Assembly (NCBI GenBank): GCA_021432635.1
Contig: MU270036.1
Location: 398,182-462,181 of the forward strand
DNA length: 64,000 nt
Origin: Thozetella sp. PMI_491
Taxonomy: Eukaryota > Ascomycota > Sordariomycetes > Chaetosphaeriales > Chaetosphaeriaceae
Reading direction: 5' to 3'
Both the position numbers and the translations under genes were made by a program. The notes beneath the pieces were generated by a model. The model worked only from the letters and a program-made list of their open reading frames with translations, did not search any database and was not told the DNA's origin. Below, in pieces: positions 44,280-54,163 of the stretch (its first letter is position 1; each line of letters starts with the position of its first letter).

Positions 44280-46011
44280 ATGGATTGGGCCATATCTAAT
44301 CTGGGCAACATAGAGCGGACTTGGGTTGTTACCCACATCCTCTGTCCAGGCTTGGTGCTCGTCTCTCTGGTCAGTCACGATCTGCTTCAAAATGGCAATC
44401 CCTTGTTGACACGCACGCCAGTACAGGTATTTCAACGATCCCCTGAGATCTGTCCCGGGACCTTTCCTCGCGAAGTTCACGGGAGCCTGGGTCTTATTTC
44501 TCGACTTGTCCGGAAAGCGAAGCACAACCATTCACGAACTTCACAAGAAGTACGGGCATGTGGTTCGGGTCGGCCCCAAGCAGCTCTGCTTCGCGTCACC
44601 TCGAGCACTTAAAGACATCTACGGGGCCAATTCTAAGTACCCAAAGGCGCCTATATACGAAGCGCTTGGGTTCAAGAGTGTCTTCACGACACGCAACAGA
44701 GATGACTACCGCGTTATGAAGAAGCGAATATTACCGAGCTTCAGCCCAGCGGCTGTGGCCGAGATCGAGCCCTTCGTTCATCGCCAAGTGGAAAACCTCA
44801 TTAAATGCCTGGACAAGCGCGTGGACGAACCTCTGGATATCCTTCCTTGGTTTAGAATGCTGGCGCTCGGTGTGGTCGGTGAGAAACATGCCTCCTCTAT
44901 CATACAGCCGAGTAATTTACTCTAACGAGTGAATACCATACAGGGGAGGGGTTCGCAGCCGATAGCTTCGGCGGACTGGAGAATGAAAAGACGCCGGAGC
45001 TACTCCACCACATTGATGAGGTGTTCCCGGCCTTATGGTTTTGGTGGATGTTTCCCACGCTGTCGACTATTTTACAATATTCCCCTTTCAAACCGGTGCG
45101 GAATTTCCTGCGAGCTGCAGAAGACTTCAAAAAGGTCGGCACGAGAGATCATACAACCCTATCAACTGGCTAACACAGACTAGTACTGCACTGCCGTCTA
45201 CCAGAACTACCTAGCATCTTTCGATCCAGCGACCCGCTATGATCTCATTGCTAGGATGGTTAGCGAAAGAAAGACTACTTTGGAGAAAGGACAGAGCATA
45301 TCGCGCCACATTTCAGATATAGGAGTTATCGAAGAGCTCACAAACCTGGTTTTTGCCGGAACAGACACGACGGGGAATACCCTTACATATCTCTTTTGGG
45401 AACTCTCCCACCACCCGGAATGGCAGGCCCGGCTTCACGAGGAGCTGAAGGAGGCCGTGGGCGATCAAACCAGTTATGAATACGAGGCAATTTCGAAACT
45501 TCCGCTTCTCGACGCCGTCGTGCAGGAGATCTTGAGACTGCGCCCAGCGGCCCCGTCCGGGTTACAGCGACTCAGTTCTGAGAACGGAGGCGTCATCGAT
45601 GGCATCGCTGTTCCGCCCAATGTGCGTTCTAAGCTCTCCTCCGGTTCCTTGCAATGAAAAATGCTGACGTGCTTGTAGGTTATCATTTCATGTCAAGCCC
45701 TTAGTTCGCAGCGTGACCCTACCATATTTCCCGAACCAGACCGCTTCAATCCGCAAAGGTGGATTGATGGGGGAGAAAGCGGCACTCTGGAGCTGATGCG
45801 CGAGCAGATAATAGTATTTGGTAAGGGAGCAAGGGCTTGCTTGGGAAGGAATATAGCCATCATGGAGATCAAGTGCGCCACGGCAGCTATGGCGAGGAGG
45901 TACAAGGTTGAGATTGGAAGTCCCACGACCGACGACGATATGGAAATGATGGATTTTACGGTGTTGATCCCGAAGGGGCAAAAGTGTGTGCTGCGACTCA
46001 CTCGAGTGTAG
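44280..46011 (+). CDS. cytochrome P450 monooxygenase
   Basis: Five exons (44280-44369, 44422-44878, 44944-45134, 45184-45621, 45679-46011), with introns of 52, 65, 49 and 57 bp, give 502 aa. Exon 1 encodes an N-terminal membrane anchor and joins to YRYFNDPLRSVPGPFLAKFTG, the proline-rich hinge. The I-helix oxygen-binding motif is AGTDTTGN, the K-helix ExxR is EILR, the PERF-like segment is PDRFNPQRW, and the haem loop is FGKGARACLG with the axial Cys. All key residues are intact. The third intron uses a GTCGGC donor, weaker than usual. The protein is ER-bound and needs a P450 reductase. It is divergent from the aldehyde dehydrogenase, which suggests a linked hydroxylation-oxidation sequence. 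Subfamily and substrate are unknown. Confidence 0.92.
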
Positions 46012-46576
46012 GTATGGGTCACGTCGCGTAGCTAAAGCTATTATCCTATCTTCTAAGCAGCTGTTATATTTATTTTTATGCACCTTCGGCTGGCGTGTTC
46101 TATGGAGAGTGCGACATTGGCCATGCCTTTCCTGTGTTGTTTGCAGGCCACAAGCTCGAGTCGCGGCACTGTGATCATGAGCGTAGGTGTAGCTTGATCT
46201 GTATAGTAGCTGTATGCGTATTCCTCTACACCACATTCTGGTCAGAAAACGGGCAGTGCATCCAGGCACCTGGCCACTCCGGTCGCAGCATGCCGCTGTG
46301 GCGAGCTAGCGAATGTGCCGACGGCTGCCGCCATTGGCGAGTGCAGTCTGCACGGCGACAGCCGCGCGGAGCAGAATACGGGCGCAGCGTTGCACTGCAT
46401 GTGCCGTCACACCCCTGTAGCTAGCTCCAGCTGCGACCTTAGGGGAGGGGCCGAGCGGACCCCACGGAGGCCGCTTCTTTACAACCTGGCAGAGCTCCCG
46501 CGATTTTGATCTCCGCACTCGCTGTTGGTCGAGCGTATCCGACTAGCAATGCTCCAGCGCCTCGGCAGCCCGCGAC
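46012..46576. other. spacer, P450 3' side and HET gene promoter
   Basis: 565 bp with the 3' UTR of the P450 gene and the upstream region of the HET-domain gene. No gene or distinctive motif was seen. Confidence 0.5.
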
Positions 46577-48280
46577 ATGAGGCTAATCAATGCCCGGACG
46601 CTGGAGATTGAGGAGTTCCCCGGCACTGATATTCCTTCTTATGCGATCCTGTCCCATACGTGGGGCGACCGGGAGGCCGGCTTCGATCAATGGACCCGGC
46701 GCTGGACACGGGTCCCTAGGCTCCGGCGGCCAGGATTCTCCAAGGTGGCCATGACGTGCAAGCAAGCGCGCCGCGACGACATCCCCTATGTCTGGGTCGA
46801 CACGGTCTGCATCGACAAGTCGAGCTCCGCTGAGCTCTCCGAAGCCATCAATTCCATGTTTGCGTGGTACCAAAAGGCCAAGATCTGCTATGTCTACCTT
46901 AGCGACGTCCACCACCCGAGTGCCGGCGGGGCCAGTATAGTTGAGTCGCTGCGCACGAGCAGATGGTTTACGCGCGGCTGGACGCTGCAGGAGCTGATTG
47001 CGCCCCGGAACCTGATCTTCTACTCGAAAGAGTGGAAGCCGCTTGGTACCAAGAGCACAATGGCCGTACAGCTCGCCGGCATCACCGGGATCGACTACAG
47101 GTGCCTGAAGAAGGACCGCAGACTGGACGAGTATAGCATCGCGCAGCGCATGGCTTGGGCGGCCAAGCGCTTGACCACACGCGAGGAGGATCTGGCGTAT
47201 AGCATGCTGGGTATTTTCAACATCAATATGCCGCTCCTTTACGGGGAAGGAGCCCACAAGGCATTCCGTCGGCTGCAGGAGGAGATCATCAAGGTATCAG
47301 ATGACCACAGCATTCTCACCTTTGATACGAACCTCTCGAACGAAACGCTGTTTGCCCACCACCCGTCTACATTTACTACCGGGCACAAGATCCACACCAA
47401 CTTCACCCGCAAAATCACCTCGCCCTTCTCGATGACCAATGCTGGGCTTTCCATGACTACTCCCCTCATCCAGACCCTCTCGCCATTTTGGGTACTCGCA
47501 CTATTGAACTGCGTTGAGGTAGACATCGACAAAAACACAAAGCGGTCCCAGATATGCCTCCCTCTCTTTGGCAAAGATTGCAAGTACATGCGGGCGCGGT
47601 CTCCAGTGTGTCTGGTCAGCAAGCCCCTCGACGAGGCAATCCTTGATCTCCGCGACGAAATACCGGACCTGACCACACAAATGGAGTCGACTTACCTCAT
47701 CTCTAACTTCTCAAAAATCTACTCGGCATATGGCACCGAGATGGACACCGCATTGAAAGGCTTCGAGATCGAGCCGGCGCCGGCCGCTGGATTCATGATA
47801 ACCTTTCCCCGCGGGCTGGCGAACTTCAAACTAGAGGAGGCGTACCCCGCGGCATCGCTCCGCTCCGAAATCAGCTTCTTCACGCCCTCAGATGCAACCT
47901 TTTCTTCAACGCCAGGCGGGCTGCTAATATTTAGAAAGAGGGATACGGCGCGCTACATCGCGGTGTACCTGGGCCTCGAGCTCGATTCTACGAATAAAAT
48001 TCTGGAAGACTGGGTCTGCCACCTCGTGTGGCTGGAAGAAGGCGAGTACGAGCCCGGATATGCGAAACGCACTGCCGCGAAGCTACAGAAGCAACACGAG
48101 GCGGGGGAGCTAGGGAGCTCCCGCAAGCACTACCACCACGTCGGCGACGCGGCCGTTGCAGCACGGGCGCGGTTTCCAACGCTTACCGGTGGACCCTGCA
48201 ACGAGGCAATCATGGCCGAGCTTGTTTTTGATGCGCAGTCTCTCCTAGCCGAGTGGGAGAGCCTCGATTTCATAACCTAA
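46577..48280 (+). CDS. HET-domain (heterokaryon incompatibility) protein
   Basis: A single exon of 567 aa. The N-terminal HET domain shows its three blocks: YAILSHTWGD at about 21-30, IPYVWVDTVCIDKSSSAELSEAINSMFAWY at about 69-98, and SRWFTRGWTLQELIAP near 133. MLGIFNINMPLLYGEG and AFRRLQEEIIK at about 215-240 close the domain. The C-terminal 300 aa is unclassified, without WD40 or ankyrin repeats. HET proteins trigger growth arrest or cell death on non-self recognition; fungal genomes carry many and most are untested. The ATG at 46577 opens directly on the conserved MRLINARTLEIEEF start. No neighbour suggests a partner protein. Confidence 0.95.
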   Translation: MRLINARTLEIEEFPGTDIPSYAILSHTWGDREAGFDQWTRRWTRVPRLRRPGFSKVAMTCKQARRDDIPYVWVDTVCIDKSSSAELSEAINSMFAWYQKAKICYVYLSDVHHPSAGGASIVESLRTSRWFTRGWTLQELIAPRNLIFYSKEWKPLGTKSTMAVQLAGITGIDYRCLKKDRRLDEYSIAQRMAWAAKRLTTREEDLAYSMLGIFNINMPLLYGEGAHKAFRRLQEEIIKVSDDHSILTFDTNLSNETLFAHHPSTFTTGHKIHTNFTRKITSPFSMTNAGLSMTTPLIQTLSPFWVLALLNCVEVDIDKNTKRSQICLPLFGKDCKYMRARSPVCLVSKPLDEAILDLRDEIPDLTTQMESTYLISNFSKIYSAYGTEMDTALKGFEIEPAPAAGFMITFPRGLANFKLEEAYPAASLRSEISFFTPSDATFSSTPGGLLIFRKRDTARYIAVYLGLELDSTNKILEDWVCHLVWLEEGEYEPGYAKRTAAKLQKQHEAGELGSSRKHYHHVGDAAVAARARFPTLTGGPCNEAIMAELVFDAQSLLAEWESLDFIT

Positions 48281-48924
48281 GATAGAGAAGTTCTGGCCAT
48301 GGTTGGGAAATAAGTTCGCCCGCTTCTTTCCAGCTTGTAGGTCACTCAGGGAGCAAGTCCTGTTCTCCCAGGCTCTCTCAGAGATCTCGATCTAGGTCGA
48401 CAGGTACAATGTGGCTAATCAAGAAGCAGAATCTACGCAGAAACGATACAAGTGGCAAAATGGTAGGGATGGATTGTGTCTATGCTCATCAGCGCCGTCT
48501 TGATCTATGTTATTAGCCCGCGCGCACGTCGGGAGCTGGATATCCTCAGCGTTGGGTTAAGTGAATCTAGCCCGCCAACTCTTTGGGAGTTCAGGACCAG
48601 GACTACTGCATCACGGGGCGAATTAATAGGCCCCGTCCTAATGATTGTATTAATAGCGCGTGTTTACAAGTGTAATCCTAGGCACGCTAAGATGCGTCCA
48701 AATTACCATCACTGTAGCTCTCTAGAGCCGGGGGAGGAGGCTTTGCTCTAGGAAGAATATAACCGAAAGATGCTCGGTGATGCTAGTATTTACGTTTGAT
48801 ATTGAGGTATGAACTGGACCTGGTGAAATATAAATGCTCCCTCCGAGACGATGCTACCGATTTCCATGAACACCATGGTCTTTCCACCATGCAAATGCTT
48901 TTCCCCTGTCCGAAAGTGAACTCA
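48281..48924. other. convergent spacer
   Basis: 644 bp between the converging HET and MFS genes, AT-rich, with short frames lacking domains. Nothing else was seen. Confidence 0.5.
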
Positions 48925-50355
48925 TCAAGACTGCTGCTCCTGGGTGGCTTCCTCATCCTGCTCTCGACGTTCACCGCCGTCTACTGCAGTACCATTATCT
49001 TGCTCCTCGAGTCGCTCGTGCTTGTACAGCTTGATGTTGATGAAGATAGCAAAGAGTCCAACATCGTAGGCCAGCCGGAGCGCGCCTGCGACGACAAATG
49101 CGATCCAGAACCGATTGCTCCCAGCGAGGAAGCCGGTGACAGTGGGCCCTGTAGTGGAGGCAAGCGTCCGCACCATGCCGGTGATGCCCAACACGGCGGT
49201 TCGCTCCTCCGGTTTCACAATTGCGGCGATGAGGGCCGCGCGAGGTGCCTGATCCATGTTATTTAGACCAACGCGCAGGAGCAACAATGCGAAGGTCAAG
49301 GGGACTGTCTGGGCTAGGGGGAAGAGGAGCACAGCCGTCGATGAGGGAATGTGAGTGAATACCATGGTATTCACCAGTCCAATGTACCGCGCCAGCGGCC
49401 CGGAGAAGATGGTTGATAGGGATGACAGCAGATAGCTTGTCGATAGGATATTGCCAAGGGAGGATTTGGGCAGGTGGAATTTCTGATCGATGTAATACGT
49501 CGTGAGAGACATCGGCACCATGCCATCGGCCAGGGAATCCACGGCCAGTAGTAGCCACATGGCGTACATAACGGCGCGAGTTTCTGCCGATATCTGTGCG
49601 AACCTGCTCCGCTTCGGCTTGGGCGGCTCGGTGATTTGTCCTTCGTCAGGGCTCCCCAACAGCGGCTCATTCTCCGGACTCTTTGTCTTGGCGGATGCTT
49701 TCAGCTCGCACTTGCTAGATAGCAGCTGGCTGAATATGAGATTCACGCCTCCCATCACCGAGTAGACCAGAAAGCAGGCGTGATAAGCATCCACCAGCCG
49801 CCACCCGCTCTTGGAACGCAACCACTCGATGAGCTGGCCCGCTACCTCGGTCCCCACGGACGACCCTAAGCTGGCTGTGGTCACATACCACACGAGCACA
49901 TCGGCCCTAGTCGTGGGGTCTGTCAACTCGGACAGCATCGACTCCTCAATGGCGCGGAATGGGCCGAAGTCGCCGCCAGTCGCGCTGATGACGCCGACGA
50001 TGGCGGCGAGCAGGAGGACCCAGTAGTTCTCGGAGAGGGCAAAGACGCAGCCACTCGTGATCATTAGGATGGAGCCTGCAAACATGGTCCGCCGGCGACC
50101 TACGTGGTCGGCGACGAGGGTAAGGCACAAAGAGAGCAGGACATCGCCGGCCAGTGTCAGGGTCATGAATAGCCCGATTTGAGAGTCGGTGACCTGGATC
50201 TCGGAGAAGAAGAGGGCTAGGATGAGCGAACAGGCGCCGTACGAGAACATGCGGCAGCAGCGCGAGAGGATGATAAGCCAGGCGTCGGGGCCGGTCATGT
50301 AGACGGAGCGGAGCCCCGATTCTCGGTAGGCATGCTGCACCACAGTCAACAACAT
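48925..50355 (-). CDS. MFS transporter (DHA-like)
   Basis: A single exon of 476 aa with about 12 membrane segments in two halves separated by a charged loop (ASAKTKSPENEPLLGSPDEG, about 225-250). Motif A-like DHVGRRRTMFAG follows TM2. RAIEESMLSELTDPTTRADVLVWY (TM4-5 region) and NNMDQAPRAALIAAIVKPEERTAVLGI near TM10 are distinctive of a fungal MFS subgroup that I cannot name. The C-terminus is acidic. It is probably a plasma- or vacuolar-membrane efflux or uptake carrier. The gene is intronless and faces the HET gene; no functional link is visible. Confidence 0.9.
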   Translation of the reverse strand: MLLTVVQHAYRESGLRSVYMTGPDAWLIILSRCCRMFSYGACSLILALFFSEIQVTDSQIGLFMTLTLAGDVLLSLCLTLVADHVGRRRTMFAGSILMITSGCVFALSENYWVLLLAAIVGVISATGGDFGPFRAIEESMLSELTDPTTRADVLVWYVTTASLGSSVGTEVAGQLIEWLRSKSGWRLVDAYHACFLVYSVMGGVNLIFSQLLSSKCELKASAKTKSPENEPLLGSPDEGQITEPPKPKRSRFAQISAETRAVMYAMWLLLAVDSLADGMVPMSLTTYYIDQKFHLPKSSLGNILSTSYLLSSLSTIFSGPLARYIGLVNTMVFTHIPSSTAVLLFPLAQTVPLTFALLLLRVGLNNMDQAPRAALIAAIVKPEERTAVLGITGMVRTLASTTGPTVTGFLAGSNRFWIAFVVAGALRLAYDVGLFAIFINIKLYKHERLEEQDNGTAVDGGERREQDEEATQEQQS

Positions 50356-52417
50356 GGTGGGGGCGGGGCTTGGCGAAAGAAAGACTGCGGAATCCCAGAG
50401 GGAGGCACGTAGGGAGAAGGAGGAAGAGGAGGAAGTAGCCCCGATATTGTAGACAAGAAAGGCCGGATTCCGTGTTGCGGTGAGAGCAAGAAGGCGAGAA
50501 ATGATGGCACGGGTCCAAAGTTGACGTGACTTCGATGTCCGCTCGATACCCGATTTCGGCTCCGCGCTTACAGCGATTTTTTAGCCACCTGACACACCTT
50601 TCCTTTATTTATTGCCGATATACCCGGCCGTGGTCCTAGCGGCCCCGCCGTCATAAACAAAGCGCGGGACCCACGTCCGTGCGGGCCAAGCCCGTTTGCC
50701 GTCCGAAGGGGATACCGGGGCTGTTGGACGAAGGCCGGGTAGTGGACGCTCCTTTCAATAGAGGTAAGACATGCCTACCGACAGACCACACCGAATATGT
50801 TCAAATCAGCGACCACAATGCAGAAAATAGCATCGGTGGTGCGACATGCGGAAAGCCTTGATTTTAGTGGGATTACAACTTTCCCTATAGGATGGATATA
50901 TTATAATCGCGCAGGGGCAGAATAAACGCGTACGGGCTGGCCTGCGGAAAAATTCTTCCTTATGTTGTCTCTTGGCTTCCATCTCCGTCGAGGCTATACT
51001 GGTCTGATAACGTGACCTCCCGAGGGGAGCCCTTGGGGATCAAGTATACATGCTGAGTGCATACCTTATCTATTCCAGCCCCTTGTGCCCAACAGCACGT
51101 CCATTTCAGATATTACCGTCCAGCGTCGGCTATCTGAGCTGTTAAGCTCGCGGCGCCTACAAAATGTGCCAAGTATTTAAAGATTCTTGTTGACCAGCAA
51201 GAAAATAACCATGCCGACCTCCTCCTGAGAAACTGAGGAAATTGAGTGTTCAAGAGATTACTAAGTACTCTAACCCAGTATCTCAAAACATGTACCAAAC
51301 TCCTGAATCATCTCTGTCCTATGACAACCATTCCGCCTCAAGACGGCACGATAAGTAAGATCAGAAGAGGCATCCCATATCGGATGAAGCTGTACGCCTT
51401 CGGGGCATGTTTGATGTGGACGCCGAACACGCCATTCCATGTTTTGGATACAATAGCGCCCCCGTAAACAATCCCAAGCAAGCCACGCTATCGTCCATAC
51501 CCTCTGGTAGACAGAACTGTGTGCAACCTGAAAGCGAGAAATCCCGCCGAAAACAGCAAAAGGCGCGAGACTGAGATGAATAATAGAAAACTCTAGTGCA
51601 ACCATTATGACCCCAGGCCTAGAAAGGAAGTCGACAGTCCAGATTGAGCCGGGACGCATAAGCATGTCTGTAATCGAGATACTTTTGTGGTAGAGTCGCT
51701 CGAGCTCGTCCGAAGCCGCGGGCGCCAGGCGTCCAACTGTGCCCTCCACCCCAAAGGCCGCGTGAGCCTGAGGCCTCGCGGCAGAAATCGTAGCGCGTAG
51801 TTCGTCTAGAGTTATAGACTCGATGCCTAGGGTAAGAGTGATTTGCATGGATGGACAACTCAACCATAATAAGGGTATCGGCAAGGCTATTTGTGGGTCT
51901 GCTTGACATAACCTGCACCTGAGCATCAGCAGTATCTAGTGTCTTGGGCACAAGGCAAGGTAGTTCAAAGCTTGATTGGCCTCCCTGCCTTCCGTTCTGC
52001 ACTCCTTCGTCCTGCACCATAGACTTGAGAGCCCGAAGAGTGCTGGCAGGTTTCATGTAGGCTATCATTTAGAGTACTACCCGTGCTGTTTGCACTTGTT
52101 CCTGCTCGGCGAGTTGGTTGGCTACATGTGCAAGGCTAGAAAGAGCTCAAAGTGAGCAGGGGTGCTCTGTGGCGTGAATCCGCTCCTTCGGTGATTGGAC
52201 ACGGTGCTGCATGCAAAATTAGCAAGGCTCGGGATTGGGCCTGGACTGGTAGAGATAGGCAACCGAGGGGGTCTAATTTCATTGCCTCCTGTCTCCCAGT
52301 CACGTTTTCCTGGAATTTCCTTGGTCCACTGGCGCTCTGCTCAGGACGAGGCTTCCGAGGAAACGCGTTGTCGTTGGAAGCAATCCCAGGTCGACTCTAT
52401 AACAGCCCTCGTATACT
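50356..52417. other. long spacer with a possible decayed gene
   Basis: 2.06 kb. The only notable content is a pair of overlapping minus-strand frames at 51270-52068 (separate entry). The rest, especially 50850-51250, is AT-rich and featureless. It includes the promoter of the leftward MFS gene and of the rightward Cys-rich protein. Confidence 0.45.
51270..52068 (-). pseudogene. possible unclassified gene or gene remnant
   Basis: Two overlapping minus-strand frames, 51619-52068 (149 codons) and 51270-51926 (218 codons), have more gene-like composition than their surroundings. The second includes LGIESITLDELRATISAARPQAHAAFG and a hydrophobic stretch VALEFSIIHLSLAPFAVFGG. A donor-like GTGCAG at about 51918 and acceptor-like CCCTAG at about 51832 exist, but joining them breaks the frame, so an intact gene is not supported. 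I recognise no domain. It may be a decayed coding sequence or chance. Confidence 0.25.
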
Positions 52418-53215
52418 ATGCGGCTGGCTAGTCTTGTTTTTGTCGCGCAGAGGGACTTGCTCTCTCAGCGCGACTGCAATGCTTTTTGCGGCGCTCAGAA
52501 TCAATACTGCTGCAGCTCGGGCTCAGTCTGCACCACCAGCAATGGCATCGCGGGGTGCACGGCAACGCAGAGCTCAGCGTCATCAGCCTCTAACAATGCT
52601 TGTGTCCCTGTCGTAGGCTCCGGGCAGATTGCTTGCGGGCCCGTATGCTGCCCGTCGTGGCAGTACTGCGCATTCGAGGGCCAATGCAAAAGCCCGGAGT
52701 CTACTGGTAGCCAGACATCGATAACCAGTCCACCCAGTACCGGTTCGCCGAGCAGCAGCACGTTGGGCAGCAGCAGTACTCCAGGCGGCACGACCTATAT
52801 CACTACGGCAATCTACACTACCAACGGGAATACCGTCACTTCGCAATATCTTGTGATAAACGGCACCATTACTTCGGCGCTTGCCGCGCAGTCGCAGTCA
52901 GGAACGCCAACAGATGGGCAGGGCAGTAACCCTTCAACAGATGGGCAAGATAGTTCGTCATCGGGAAGCAGCAAGGCGTGGATAGCCGGTCCTGTGGTCG
53001 GAGGCATAGTGGGCATTCTCCTAATTGTAGGAGTGGTATGGTATCTCCGCCGTGGAAAGGGGATCTTTAGGTCGCAGGCCCGGTGGGACAAGCCTGAATT
53101 GCACGCAGAGGACCTCCCGAGGACAACAGGCCGCGCGGAATTGCAGGGGAATGATGAACCGATGGCAAAGCCCCGGGAACTGGAGACTACGGAGCCAAGA
53201 GCCGAATTAAGTTAA
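52418..53215 (+). CDS. Cys-rich, Ser/Thr-rich single-pass surface protein
   Basis: A single exon of 265 aa. The N-terminus is short and only weakly signal-like (MRLASLVFVAQRDLLS), so an upstream exon may be missing. The Cys-rich ectodomain (CNAFCGAQNQYCCSSGSVC...C and CGPVCCPSWQYCAFEGQC, residues about 20-90) has the spacing of small disulfide modules seen in fungal surface proteins. A Ser/Thr/Gly-rich mucin-like region follows (about 95-185), then one transmembrane helix (AWIAGPVVGGIVGILLIVGVVWYL) and a basic-to-acidic cytoplasmic tail (LRRGKGIFRSQARW...). The layout resembles WSC/Mid2-like wall sensors, though no WSC domain is present. Function is unknown. Confidence 0.72.
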   Translation: MRLASLVFVAQRDLLSQRDCNAFCGAQNQYCCSSGSVCTTSNGIAGCTATQSSASSASNNACVPVVGSGQIACGPVCCPSWQYCAFEGQCKSPESTGSQTSITSPPSTGSPSSSTLGSSSTPGGTTYITTAIYTTNGNTVTSQYLVINGTITSALAAQSQSGTPTDGQGSNPSTDGQDSSSSGSSKAWIAGPVVGGIVGILLIVGVVWYLRRGKGIFRSQARWDKPELHAEDLPRTTGRAELQGNDEPMAKPRELETTEPRAELS

Positions 53216-53686
53216 ACCGGATGATAAGTTGTAACTGATGGTAATTGTTGATACCCTGCTAGTAATAAAGGTGGCGAGATGGTCTACGATTATCGCTTGG
53301 GCGCGTGGGTTGAGAGCGCCACCAAAATAAAAAGCCGGGTGGACGGCCAAATTTATCAGGTGTGTGACAGCGTCAAGCGGTAGGTTTGGGCAGACAGAGC
53401 GTTCTATCGAGCGTGAGCAACGGCTGTTTGTATGTTCTATTCTATCTCCTCTAGATACGTACTTATTCCATCCTAAGACTATCAAGAGTCATCTCTAGTG
53501 CGGGGAAGGGCAGTAGCGAGAGACTTACCGTTGAGGGGCAGAGGCCGCCTCTGGTGGGCTGGGGAAAAAAAAGGAATGAATGCATCAGGGTAGTTTTATA
53601 AACGAAAGAGCCTTTTTCTTTCTTGGAAAATAGCATAACCTGATTTATTTAGAGTTCTTTCATGGCTTCTGTGGCCCTCGAGGCGT
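53216..53686. other. convergent spacer
   Basis: 471 bp between converging genes, with no gene seen. The part from 53560 on is AT-rich and probably holds the polyadenylation region of the GFA gene. Confidence 0.5.
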
Positions 53687-54163
53687 CTACATGCCCGGCG
53701 CAAGCGTAGCGTAACTCTCTACTCCATCTGGAAGTCCCATGACCGCGCTCTCGGTATAGATATGCACCCCTTTGCTCCAATCGAGACCCTCTATCAGCCC
53801 TCCCTTGATCGCCAAAGTATCCCACTCGGTACCATCCTGGTTCAATATGCGATGAATCACTCTTGAACCACACGTGTTGCAAAAGTAGCATTTCATGGGT
53901 CGACCGCTCGGCACCTCCTCTCCTGGCCGAACGTAGAGCGTCAGCTTATCTCGGAGCTCCGGCGACAAGGGGAAAATGCCTGTGGTGGGAAATATGACAG
54001 ATGTGCCGAAGGCGGAGGATGTTTGCTTCTGGCATTGGACGCAGTGGCAGTAGTAAATTGCGAGAGGTTCCGGAGTGGCGGTTTTGAAGGCAACGGAGCC
54101 GCACTGGCAGGAGACGTTCATGGCTAGGTATTTACCGACTTGGAGCGATTGAGTTCGTTTCAT
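53687..54163 (-). CDS. GFA-domain (formaldehyde-activating-like) zinc protein
   Basis: A single exon of 158 aa; the internal Met at 54121 (MNVSCQCGSVAF, 144 aa) fits family starts better. Zinc ligands occur as CQCG near the N-terminus, CHCVQCQKQTSSAFGT in the first third and CNTCGSR at about residue 95, the typical GFA/CENP-V pattern with two zinc sites. Family members include glutathione-dependent formaldehyde-activating enzyme, but most fungal paralogues have no tested substrate. The protein is small and cytosolic. No neighbour indicates a pathway. Confidence 0.9.
   Translation of the reverse strand: MKRTQSLQVGKYLAMNVSCQCGSVAFKTATPEPLAIYYCHCVQCQKQTSSAFGTSVIFPTTGIFPLSPELRDKLTLYVRPGEEVPSGRPMKCYFCNTCGSRVIHRILNQDGTEWDTLAIKGGLIEGLDWSKGVHIYTESAVMGLPDGVESYATLAPGM

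Noticed and set aside
52152-52616. Alternative upstream coding start for the Cys-rich surface protein
   Set aside because: The frame differs from that of the Cys-rich domain and I found no intron that joins them in frame. A missing first exon remains possible.
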